DNA of 64,000 bases from CAVQBJ01 sp963710725 (GTDB lineage: Bacteria; Actinomycetota; Thermoleophilia; Solirubrobacterales; Solirubrobacteraceae), in NCBI GenBank assembly GCA_963710725.1, contig CAVQBJ010000002.1:186001-250000 (forward strand), read 5' to 3'. Position 1 is the first letter of the stretch, and each line of letters starts with the position of its first letter. Position numbers and translations under genes: made by a program. Below, piece by piece: positions 1 through 7,423 of this stretch. The notes beneath the pieces are model-generated. The model did no database searches and was not told the DNA's origin. It was given only the letters and a program-made list of their open reading frames with translations.

Positions 1-186
1 GTCCTCGACAGCCTGTTCGACAGCTTCTCCGAGCTGCGCGAGCGGATCTCCGACGAGGGCGGATCGCTGCGCCGCTTCGTGAACGTCTACGTCAGCGGCG
101 AGGACATTCGCTTCCTCGACGGCCTCGACACGACCGTGGCCGACGGCGCCGAGGTGACGATCCTGCCGGCGGTGGCCGGCGGCTGA
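1..186 (+). CDS. MoaD/ThiS-family sulfur carrier protein, C-terminal part (5' end outside window)
   Basis: The frame is open from base 1 and ends with TGA at 184-186, giving 61 residues of a small ubiquitin-like protein. It ends in AVAGG. The segment RRFVNVYVSGEDIRFLDGLD and the Gly-Gly tail match the MoaD/ThiS/CysO fold. In that family the terminal glycine is activated as a thiocarboxylate and delivers sulfur for molybdopterin, thiamine or cysteine synthesis. The wording VNVYVxxEDIRFLxGL and ILPAVAGG is closest to actinobacterial CysO, the sulfur donor for CysM. The partner enzyme is not in the window, so the pathway is inferred. Confidence 0.8.
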   Translation, partial: VLDSLFDSFSELRERISDEGGSLRRFVNVYVSGEDIRFLDGLDTTVADGAEVTILPAVAGG

Positions 187-237
187 GGCAGCGGCCCGGG
201 CGCGGGGCGCCTGTGGCCGCAGCCGCCGCCGTGGCGG

Positions 238-516
238 TCAGGCGGCGCGGGGCTGGTCGAGCGGCGCGGCCGAGTCGGGCCGCGGTGACTGCGGTGGGGC
301 GGCGGTCAGATGGCGCGGCCCGTCGAGGCGCAGATGGCGGTCGTGGCGGATGCGCCCGGCCGAGTCGAGCCGCGCGAGCTGCACGCGGCGGCCCTGGCGC
401 ACCTCGAGGATGATGCCGTCGCGACTGTCGTGGATCTCGACGACCGCGCGCGGGCTTCGCGCCCGGATCGCGGCGATGAAACGGCACTGCTCCACGGTTA
501 GCTCGAGCGACTCCAT
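238..516 (-). CDS. Small hypothetical protein (92 aa)
   Basis: The minus-strand ORF starts at the ATG complementary to 514-516. Its N-terminal 65 residues look like a real protein (MESLELTVEQCRFIAAIRAR, then a beta-rich stretch EIHDSRDGIILEVRQGRRV). The last 25 residues are Pro/Ala/Arg-rich and low in complexity. It converges on the sulfur-carrier gene. The reading frame runs further upstream, but that part lies in repeat DNA with no protein-like composition, so the internal ATG was chosen. There is no clear ribosome-binding site. I recognise no family. Confidence 0.45.
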   Translation of the reverse strand: MESLELTVEQCRFIAAIRARSPRAVVEIHDSRDGIILEVRQGRRVQLARLDSAGRIRHDRHLRLDGPRHLTAAPPQSPRPDSAAPLDQPRAA

Positions 517-675
517 ACGTGTTCTTCGGCGTGACGGCGAACATCCTGTAGGGCTTCCGGAGTTGCATGGCCGGTCGCGCCCGGGGGTGGAATCCGGGAC
601 GGGGGCCCACGGGCCGGGGCCCGCCGGGGCGCGGCCGGGGCGATCTGCGTCGCGGTCATTGCGCCGAGGGTGACG

Positions 676-1008
676 CGGGCGTGACGTATGCGCCCCGCGG
701 GTCACGCTACGTGTCCGTGACGTAACCGGATTGGAACGCGAGTGTGTCGGCCGGCGGCCGCGCGGGCCTCGCAGCGGGGGGTGTGGTCCCGAACGCACAC
801 TATGCGGCACAAGAGCGACCACACCCCTCGCCCGAGGGTCACGCGACGGTGACAAGTGCACCCCGCGGGTCACGGTGCGGGCTCGCCGCGTCACGGGATC
901 GTCGCGCGAGCGTGCCGCGCGCCCGGGGGGTCAACCGGGCTCGGCTCCGACGGCCGCGTCGCGCGCCCGGGGGGTCAACCGGATTCGGTTCCGACGGCCG
1001 CGCCGCGC
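676..1008 (+). repeat. Dispersed repeat region, copy 1 (hairpin core 778-827)
   Basis: This occupies most of the 528-base gap 517-1044. The core is an 11-bp perfect inverted repeat, GGGGTGTGGTC (778-788) and GACCACACCCC (817-827). A smaller inverted repeat follows, GTCAC (838-842) and GTGAC (849-853). Upstream are several GTGAC/GTCAC words and the word GCGAGTGTGTCGG. The same order of elements recurs inverted near 23.9 kb and in direct orientation near 57.4 kb. I see no protein-like composition in any frame, only shadow translations. Confidence 0.7.
917..1004 (+). repeat. Tandem duplication of a 44-bp unit
   Basis: Two adjacent 44-bp units (917-960 and 961-1004) each begin GCGCGCCCGGGGGGTCAACC and differ at about four positions. 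They end 40 bases before the start codon of the membrane-protein gene at 1045, inside the dispersed-repeat region. Confidence 0.8.
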
Positions 1009-1044
1009 CGCCTCCCGCGTGAGCGCGTGTGCTATCTCCTGGGC

Positions 1045-1539
1045 ATGTCGCGCCTCGAGATCCAACTGCCGCTGTGGCTGCGCTGGGTGCTCGCGGTCGC
1101 CTTCTTCGCGAGCCTCGGCCTCACCGCGGTGATCATCGTGCACGCGAACTCGACGGTGTCGACCGCCGGCACCCAGGCCGAGGTCCAGGCGAACGAGGTC
1201 GGGCGGGTCGTCGTCAGCCAGGACCAGGCCCCGCACACCGCGCCGCTTCGCGCGGGGGCATCGCCGCGGGCCGCGCTCACAGCGGCAATCGCCGGCGACG
1301 TGCGCGCGCGCATCGCGACGCGCGATCTGACCGGACCGCTGCAGTCCGTGACCTGCTCGCCGGGACGGACGCAGCACCGCGGGCGCCGCCCGTTCGTGTG
1401 CGCCGTCACCGCCGCGTCGATTCGCTACGTGTTCTACGGGGTGGCCGATCGGCGTGCCCGCCTGCTCACCTGGTGCAAGGAGGATGCGGTCGCCGAGGCG
1501 GGTCTGACGGTGCCGCTCAGCCCTCGCTGCGAGGCGTGA
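1045..1539 (+). CDS. Membrane-anchored hypothetical protein (164 aa)
   Basis: The ATG at 1045 is the first start giving protein-like sequence; upstream codons in this frame lie in the repeat region. Residues about 9-33 form one hydrophobic helix (WLRWVLAVAFFASLGLTAVI) after a short charged N-terminus, so this is a signal anchor with most of the protein outside. The outer part has four cysteines (SVTCSPG, FVCAV, TWCKED, PRCEA) that could pair as two disulfides. The size and one-helix layout resemble the many small secreted proteins of Actinobacteria with no assigned role. A TATCTC box lies 6 nt before the ATG. Function unknown. Confidence 0.7.
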   Translation: MSRLEIQLPLWLRWVLAVAFFASLGLTAVIIVHANSTVSTAGTQAEVQANEVGRVVVSQDQAPHTAPLRAGASPRAALTAAIAGDVRARIATRDLTGPLQSVTCSPGRTQHRGRRPFVCAVTAASIRYVFYGVADRRARLLTWCKEDAVAEAGLTVPLSPRCEA

Positions 1540-1687
1540 CCGCGCGGCGTCGGTCACGACGCGGCGGCTGCGATGGTGGACTTCGGCTCAATATCGGAGT
1601 CGCAGCGACCGATGTCTCAGGCATGCGACGTAATCACGACGAGCTGTCGTCCTGCCCGCGACGACTCGATCGAGCGAGGATCGCCTG

Positions 1688-3715
1688 ATGCTCGACCCGC
1701 AGAACGCGTCCGTGGCGCCGGCCGAGGCAGGATCCGACGCGTCGACGCCGCCGCCCGCGTCGGCGCCGCTGGCCCTCGACCCGCTCACGGGGCTTCCCGA
1801 TCGCACGGCGTTCGACGCCGGCCTGCGGAGCTCGCTCAGCCATGCGCCCGATGCGAAGGGCGCGGCCGTGATCGTCATCGGCGTCGATCAGCTGTCGCGC
1901 GTCGTCGACGCGCTCGGCCCGCGCGCCGCCGACGAGGTGCTGCGCACGACCGCGGGCCGGCTGCGTCGCCTCGCCGCGGACGGCGCGACCCTGGCCCGCC
2001 TGGCCGGCGACAGCTTCGCCCTGCTCATCGCCGCCGACGAGCCGCAGCCCGTGGCGCGGGCGCTCGCCGACGCGGCGCTCGCCGCAGCGGCCGCGCCGAT
2101 CGTGGTCGGCGGCCAGGAGCTGCTCCTCTCGGCGAGTGCCGGCATCGCGCTCACCGACCCCTCGCGCATCGGCGCCGACGAGGTGGTGCGTGACGCCGCG
2201 ACCGCTCAGCATCGCGCGCAGCGACGGGGCGGCGGTCGCGTCGAGGTGTTCGAGCCTGAATGGCGCAACGGACTGCTCGAGGAGCTGCGCATGGAGAGCG
2301 AGCTGCGATCGGCGATCGGCTGCGGCCAGGAGCTGCAGCTCTTCTACCAGCCGATCGTGTCCCTAGAGTCGGGATTGGTGGTGGCGGTCGAGGCGCTCGT
2401 GCGCTGGGACCACCCGCGTCACGGGCTGCTGCTCCCGTCGCGCTTCCTCGGCGTCGCCGAGCGGGCCGGCGTCCTCGCCGAGCTCGATCGCTGGATGATG
2501 GCCGAGGCCTGCCGTCAGCTGGCGACCTGGCTGGGGGAGCACGGCCCGAAGAGCCCTCCGCGCGTGAGCATCAACGTCTCGGCCGACGAGCTCTCCGACC
2601 CCGAGTTCGCCACCGACGTCGCAGCCGAGCTGCGGCGCTGGGGGCTCGTCGGCTCGCAGCTCGTCGTCGAGGTCGCGCAGACCGCGCTGCGCCATTCCGC
2701 CGGGGCCGCCACGCGCCTCAGTGAGCTGCGCTCGCTCGGGGTGAGCGTGCTGCTCGACGACTTCGGCACCGGATATGCCTCGCTCTCCTACCTGCGCCGC
2801 CTCCCGATGGACGGACTGAAGATCGAGCGCTCGTTCGTCGAGGACCTCACGAGCTCGGCGCCGGCGCGCGCGATCGTCGACGGGGTGCTCGAGATCGGGC
2901 GCGCGATGGGCCTGTCGGTCGTCGCGGTCGGCGTGGAGACCGGCGAGCAGCTCGAGGCACTGCGCGAGCTGGGATGTAACGCGGGGCAGGGGCTGCACTT
3001 CCTCGGTCCGGTGCCGCCGGCCACCCTGATGGAGCTGTTCGCCCTCAGCAACCAGCCGATGGCCGATGGCGAGGCGCCGCTGCGCCTGTCGCCGTCATCG
3101 GGCCCGACGACGGCTGAGGACGAGTCGCTTGACGCCACGCAGACGATGACGCTCGGTCAGGCCGCTGCGCTGCTGAGCATCTCCTCGAGCACGCTGCGCC
3201 GCTGGGCGGACGACGGGCGCGTCCCGACGGTGCGCACGAGCGGCGGCCACCGGCGGTTCCGGCTGTCCGAGCTGCGCCAGCTCGCCCCGCCGACGCAGAG
3301 CGTGCGGCTGCGCGCGCCGAAGGTCCCCGACGGCGCCGTCCTGCCGGCCGCGCTGCTGCTGAGCGAGGAGCGCTCCGAGCTGATCGACATCGCCTGCCGC
3401 GCGATCTACGAAGGATCCGGCGGGTGGTTCGCTCGCGACGACGCTCGCGTCGCCGTGCAAGCGTGGGTGGGCAGCCTCGCGGACGCCTTCCGCTCGGGCA
3501 GCTACCTGTCGCTCCCCGACGCCGAGCGCGAGGTCTCGCGTCGGGCCCAGGTCGGCGGCGCCTCGCTCGCCGAGCAGCACGCGTTCGTGGAGCGCTTCGG
3601 CGCCGCGCTGCGCCGGCGCCTCGCGCAGCGAGGCGGGTCCGAGGACGAGCAGGTGGCCGTGGCCCGAACGATGGCCGCGCTCGCCCATCAGCTGCTCGAC
3701 GACGCAGAGCTGTAG
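1688..3715 (+). CDS. Degenerate GGDEF - EAL - MerR-type HTH protein
   Basis: 675 residues. After a Pro/Ala-rich start, residues about 30-185 form a GGDEF-like domain whose signature reads AGDSF (about residue 105), so diguanylate cyclase activity is unlikely. Residues about 200-455 form an EAL domain with EALVRW (about 234), DDFGTG (about 356) and LKIERSF. The usual EGVET signature reads VGVET, so one conserved acidic residue is missing. Residues about 485-533 are a MerR/excisionase-like helix-turn-helix (LRRWADDGRVPTVRTSGGHR). A helical domain of about 120 residues ends the protein. This suggests a c-di-GMP-sensing DNA-binding regulator rather than a plain enzyme. GAGGA lies 8 nt before the ATG. 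Confidence 0.85.
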   Translation: MLDPQNASVAPAEAGSDASTPPPASAPLALDPLTGLPDRTAFDAGLRSSLSHAPDAKGAAVIVIGVDQLSRVVDALGPRAADEVLRTTAGRLRRLAADGATLARLAGDSFALLIAADEPQPVARALADAALAAAAAPIVVGGQELLLSASAGIALTDPSRIGADEVVRDAATAQHRAQRRGGGRVEVFEPEWRNGLLEELRMESELRSAIGCGQELQLFYQPIVSLESGLVVAVEALVRWDHPRHGLLLPSRFLGVAERAGVLAELDRWMMAEACRQLATWLGEHGPKSPPRVSINVSADELSDPEFATDVAAELRRWGLVGSQLVVEVAQTALRHSAGAATRLSELRSLGVSVLLDDFGTGYASLSYLRRLPMDGLKIERSFVEDLTSSAPARAIVDGVLEIGRAMGLSVVAVGVETGEQLEALRELGCNAGQGLHFLGPVPPATLMELFALSNQPMADGEAPLRLSPSSGPTTAEDESLDATQTMTLGQAAALLSISSSTLRRWADDGRVPTVRTSGGHRRFRLSELRQLAPPTQSVRLRAPKVPDGAVLPAALLLSEERSELIDIACRAIYEGSGGWFARDDARVAVQAWVGSLADAFRSGSYLSLPDAEREVSRRAQVGGASLAEQHAFVERFGAALRRRLAQRGGSEDEQVAVARTMAALAHQLLDDAEL

Positions 3716-3837
3716 GCGTCAACCGGGGCGCGCGCGGGCAGAGCCGCCCCCGCGAAGGGTGCCGATGCCCGCTGACGATGAGTCCAGGCCGCCCGCGCGC
3801 GGCTCAAGGGCTCCGGTGGGGCGACGACAACAGGTCC

Positions 3838-5097
3838 ATGCGAGTGCTGTCCGGACGCCCCGGCGTCGCCGCCCTCACGATCGTCGTCGCACTGGCCGTG
3901 GCCTGCGCCCAGGCGGCCGCGCACGCCGGCGTCCACCACGCCGCCGCCGGACGCCGCCCGGCGGCGCCCGCCCCCGCCGCCGGCACGAGCTCGACCGAAA
4001 GCGCGACCCTCACCGCGGACGTCAGCGACAGCGACCTGCTGACCGTCGTCGTGTTCCAGTACGGGACGACGACGAGCTACGGCTCGACCTCGGCATCGGT
4101 GAGCCTCAACGCACTGCTGCTCTCCACGACGGTTTCGGTGAGCGTCGGCGGCCTCAGCCCGGGCGTCACCTACCACTACCGCGTCGTGGCGAAGAATCTC
4201 CTCGGCACGACGTACGGCCCCGACCAGACGTTCACGCTCGCCACGAGCGGCAGCGGCAGCGTCGGCAGCGGCGGCACCACCGTCTCCAGCACCACGACGG
4301 TCACGGCGAGCGGCGGCTCGGGCGCCGGTGTGACGGTCGGCGTGAGCGGTCCGTCGGGCACCGCCTCGCCCGGCGGCACCGGTGCGACCGGCGCGACCGG
4401 AGCGACCGGCGCGACCGGCGCGAGCGGAGCCGGCGGCGGCTCGGCGAGCGCGGGCACCGGCGCCACCAGCGGCGGGTCGGACACCGGTGGGAGCACGAGC
4501 GGCGCCTCCGCAATCGGCGCGGCCGCCCCGCCCAAGCTGCAGCGCTCGGCCGTCGTCTCCGATACCACCGGCGTCGTGCTGGTGACGCCTCCGGGCTCGT
4601 CGACGCCGGTCTCGGTGGCCAACAGCATCGACGTCCCGAACGGCACGCTGGTCAACGCCCACGCCGGCGTTGTCAACGTCACGACGGCGCTCGACGATCA
4701 CGGCCACACCCAGACGGTGATGGTGTGGGGCGGCAGCTTCCGGCTCTTCTATGCCCACGGGCAGACCGGCCGCGTCCTCCTCGCGCTGGCCGGCGGCAAC
4801 TTCGCCGCCTGCGGGGCGTCGGCCGGCGGCGCGCGCGTCGCCCGCGCCGCGCGCACCGCGGCTCACCCGTCGTCCGCGCACGTCGTGCGCAGCCTGTGGA
4901 GCAGCGATAACCACGGGCGCTACACGACCCAGGGCAACGACAGCGTGGCAACGGTGCTCGGAACCGTCTGGCTGACGCAGGATCGCTGTGACGGCACGCT
5001 CACCTCCGTCGCTCGCGGCGCGGTGCGCGTCACCGACACGCGGACGCACCGCACGGTGCGCGTCAGCGCCGGCCAGAGCCACCTCGCGCGCCGCTGA
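3838..5097 (+). CDS. Secreted FecR-like protein with fibronectin-III-like domain and collagen-like linker
   Basis: 419 residues from the ATG at 3838. That start gives a clean signal peptide (about residues 1-30), whereas the longer open frame upstream has no protein character. Residues about 54-134 resemble a fibronectin type III repeat (GLSPGVTYHYRVVAKN). Then comes a Gly/Ser/Thr linker with GAT repeated four times, encoded by a 9-bp DNA repeat near 4380-4420. The C-terminal 170 residues resemble FecR domains (VATVLGTVWLTQDRCDGTLT, then GAVRV). The same module ends the Ig-repeat protein at 19355-23554. The stop lies 17 nt before the CHASE2/HD-GYP gene, so the two are probably co-transcribed. 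Likely an extracytoplasmic ligand or partner for CHASE2; this is inferred. Confidence 0.7.
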   Translation: MRVLSGRPGVAALTIVVALAVACAQAAAHAGVHHAAAGRRPAAPAPAAGTSSTESATLTADVSDSDLLTVVVFQYGTTTSYGSTSASVSLNALLLSTTVSVSVGGLSPGVTYHYRVVAKNLLGTTYGPDQTFTLATSGSGSVGSGGTTVSSTTTVTASGGSGAGVTVGVSGPSGTASPGGTGATGATGATGATGASGAGGGSASAGTGATSGGSDTGGSTSGASAIGAAAPPKLQRSAVVSDTTGVVLVTPPGSSTPVSVANSIDVPNGTLVNAHAGVVNVTTALDDHGHTQTVMVWGGSFRLFYAHGQTGRVLLALAGGNFAACGASAGGARVARAARTAAHPSSAHVVRSLWSSDNHGRYTTQGNDSVATVLGTVWLTQDRCDGTLTSVARGAVRVTDTRTHRTVRVSAGQSHLARR

Positions 5098-5114
5098 CGA
5101 ACGCTGGAGACCGG

Positions 5115-6998
5115 ATGAACACCGACAACCGAGCGCATCTCCGCCTTCGCCTCGGAGCGCTCGCGGTCGCGGCGGTGGTCACGCTCGCCTTCGGCCTCGT
5201 GACCTACGCGCTCGGCGCCTGGAACGGGCTCGAGGCCCAGAGCGTGTACGCGCGCTTCCAGGCCCGCCCGACGGTGCATCCGAGCGGGATCGTCATCGTC
5301 GGCATCGACGACCCGACGATGCACGAGCTGCAGCTCAAGTGGCCGTTCCCGCGCGCGCTCGATGCCCGCCTCATCGACGAGCTGCACGCCGATGGAGCGC
5401 GCACGATCGTGTTCGACGCGGACTTCAGCCTGCCGACCGACGCGCGCGACGACGACGCGCTGTACGAGTCGATCGCCCGGGCCGGGGGGGCCATCCTCGC
5501 GACCGTGAGCTCCGACGGGCACGGGCACACGACGGTGCTCGGAGGCGATGCGAACCTCGCGGCGATCGATGCCCGGGCGGCGCGCGCGAATCTCGTCAGC
5601 GACGGCGACGTGTTCCGGGCCTACGACTACTCGATCGACAGCATCCCGACGATCGGCGTCGCCACCGCCGAGCGTGTCCTCGGGCGTCCGCTCACGCCGG
5701 CGCAGTTCGGGCCGAGCCCGGCCTGGATCGACTTCCCCGGCCCGCCCGGCACCTTCCCGTCCGTTTCCTACGGGGATGTGCTCGCCGGGCGCGTGCCGGC
5801 CACCACGTTCGCCGGCAAGATCGTCATCGTCGGTGCGACCTCGCCGCTGCTTCAGGACGTGCACGCCACCCCGACCACGACCGGCCAGCTGATGGCCGGC
5901 GTCGAGATCCAGGCCGCCACGATCTACTCCGCGCTGCACGGCAACCCGCTGCGCGACGCTCCACCGTGGGCGGCCTGGCTGGCCATCATCGTCGCGGCGC
6001 TGCTCAGCCCGCTGCTCGCGTGGCGGCTGCGGATCCGCTACGCGGTGCCGGTGTCACTCGCGGCCGCGCTCGGCTACGCGGTCGGTTGCGTGGGCGCCTT
6101 CGACCACGGCGTCATCCTCGTCGCCACCTACCCGGTCATCACGTGGGGGGTCGGACTCGTCGCCACCGTCATCGCCGCCGCCCTCGCCGGGGACATCGAG
6201 CGCCACCTCATCGCCGTCTACGCCCGCGTGCTCGAGCATACGGTGCGCGAGCGCGATCGGCAGCTGTCGGCCACCGAGCTCGAGATCGTCCACCGCCTCG
6301 CGCACGCCGCCGAGTCGCGCGACACCGACACCGGCGAGCACATCGAGCGCATCGGCTTCCTCTGCGAGCAGCTCGGGCTCGCCGCCGGGATGAGTCGCGC
6401 CGAGTCGAAGATGCTCGGGCACGCGAGCATCATGCACGACGTCGGCAAGATCGGCGTGCCCGACGCCGTCCTGCTCAAGCCCGCGCGCCTGGACGCGGTC
6501 GAGTGGGAGATCATGCGCATGCACACGACGACCGGCGGCGAGATCCTCGGTGGCTCGGAGCGTCCGATCATCCAGATGGCGGAGACGATCGCCCGCACGC
6601 ACCACGAGCACTGGGACGGCGGCGGCTACCCCGCGGGACTGACCGGGAACGAGATCCCGCTCGTCGGGCGGATCTGCGCCATCTGCGATGTGTTCGACGC
6701 GCTCGTGTCACCGCGCCCGTATAAGGCCGCCTGGTCGGTGGACGAGGCTCTCTCGGAGGTCCGCCGCAGCAGCGGCTCGCACTTCGACCCGGGGCTGGTC
6801 GACGTCTTCCTGAGCCTCATTCCGAGCCTGCTGCACCTCTACGCCGAGCAGTCGCCGGCCGCGCTCGCCGACGCGGGGGACCCGCCCCCGGAGGGCGGCG
6901 AGCCGTCAGGCGAGCCCACCGCGCCCGCGCCGGCGCTGTCGCTCGTCCCGGACCCGCCGGCCGGCTCCGAGCTCGACTCCGCGAGCGCGAGCGGCTAG
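5115..6998 (+). CDS. CHASE2 sensor with HD-GYP cyclic-di-GMP phosphodiesterase domain
   Basis: 627 residues. One N-terminal membrane helix (about 13-33) is followed by an extracytoplasmic CHASE2 domain (about 35-285, e.g. GIVIVGIDDPTMHELQLKWP). Three membrane helices come next (about 285-355) and then an HD-GYP domain (about 395-580). HDVGK (about 440) and the GYP loop GGGYPAGL (about 503) are intact, as are downstream H and D residues. HD-GYP enzymes hydrolyse cyclic di-GMP. The tail is Pro/Ala-rich. GGAG lies 8 nt before the ATG, and the FecR-like gene ends 17 nt upstream. The pairing suggests an external signal read through CHASE2 that sets c-di-GMP level. Confidence 0.92.
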   Translation: MNTDNRAHLRLRLGALAVAAVVTLAFGLVTYALGAWNGLEAQSVYARFQARPTVHPSGIVIVGIDDPTMHELQLKWPFPRALDARLIDELHADGARTIVFDADFSLPTDARDDDALYESIARAGGAILATVSSDGHGHTTVLGGDANLAAIDARAARANLVSDGDVFRAYDYSIDSIPTIGVATAERVLGRPLTPAQFGPSPAWIDFPGPPGTFPSVSYGDVLAGRVPATTFAGKIVIVGATSPLLQDVHATPTTTGQLMAGVEIQAATIYSALHGNPLRDAPPWAAWLAIIVAALLSPLLAWRLRIRYAVPVSLAAALGYAVGCVGAFDHGVILVATYPVITWGVGLVATVIAAALAGDIERHLIAVYARVLEHTVRERDRQLSATELEIVHRLAHAAESRDTDTGEHIERIGFLCEQLGLAAGMSRAESKMLGHASIMHDVGKIGVPDAVLLKPARLDAVEWEIMRMHTTTGGEILGGSERPIIQMAETIARTHHEHWDGGGYPAGLTGNEIPLVGRICAICDVFDALVSPRPYKAAWSVDEALSEVRRSSGSHFDPGLVDVFLSLIPSLLHLYAEQSPAALADAGDPPPEGGEPSGEPTAPAPALSLVPDPPAGSELDSASASG

Positions 6999-7004
6999 TA
7001 GGCT
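6999..7004 (+). promoter_or_regulatory. Candidate -10 box TAGGCT for a leaderless transcript
   Basis: TAGGCT directly follows the stop codon of the HD-GYP gene and lies 7 nt before the GTG at 7012, which has no Shine-Dalgarno sequence. This is the geometry expected for leaderless transcripts. No -35 is evident. Confidence 0.35.
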
Positions 7005-7011
7005 CCGCCCC

Positions 7012-7401
7012 GTGGCCGGTGACGGGGCGGATCTCGATGTCGATGTGCTGGCGGCGGCGCTGCGCGCCGACTCGGCCGACCTCGAGGCGTACGTCGAGGT
7101 GCTGGCGGCGAAGCTGAGCACGTCACTCCCGGGGCGCGTCGCGGTGAAGCACCGCCGGGCCGGCCTGATGGGTCCGAAGCGCATCCACCGGATCGTCATC
7201 ACGCTCGAGGACAGTCGTCCGGAGGTGGAGGTGACCGATGGGTCGGTGGAGGCCACGTGGACAAAGGTGTCCGGCGGAATCGCGCTCAAGCACGAGCGTG
7301 TGGACTTCGACGACTGGCTGCGCCGGCTGAGCGAGTCGCTCGCCGCCGAGGCGCACCGCAACGCCCGCACGCGCGATGCGCTGCGGCAGCTGCTCATTTG
7401 A
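7012..7401 (+). CDS. Hypothetical protein (129 aa)
   Basis: A GTG start follows the HD-GYP gene by 13 nt. The sequence is amphipathic and soluble, with an alternating beta-rich centre (RIHRIVITLEDSRPEVEVTD) flanked by helices. There are no membrane segments and no cysteines. The centre RVAVKHRRAGLMGPKRIHRI is basic. Its short distance from the next gene (22 nt to the GTG at 7424) suggests they share a transcript. I do not recognise a family. Confidence 0.65.
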   Translation: MAGDGADLDVDVLAAALRADSADLEAYVEVLAAKLSTSLPGRVAVKHRRAGLMGPKRIHRIVITLEDSRPEVEVTDGSVEATWTKVSGGIALKHERVDFDDWLRRLSESLAAEAHRNARTRDALRQLLI

Positions 7402-7423
7402 AATAAAGGCGAAAGGACGCGAA

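Noticed and set aside
731..1132. ORFs in the repeat region with peptides such as CGTRATTPLA, recurring at 23.9 and 57.4 kb
   Set aside because: The recurrent peptide comes from the dispersed DNA repeat; copies lie in different frame contexts without starts or ribosome-binding sites.
4378..4425. Short 9-bp tandem repeat as a possible CRISPR or minisatellite
   Set aside because: It is in frame and encodes GAT repeats of a collagen-like linker; no spacers.
3688..5082. 464-residue minus-strand ORF opposite the FecR-like gene
   Set aside because: Arg/Gly/Ala-rich composition with no motif; plus-strand gene has signal peptide and domains.
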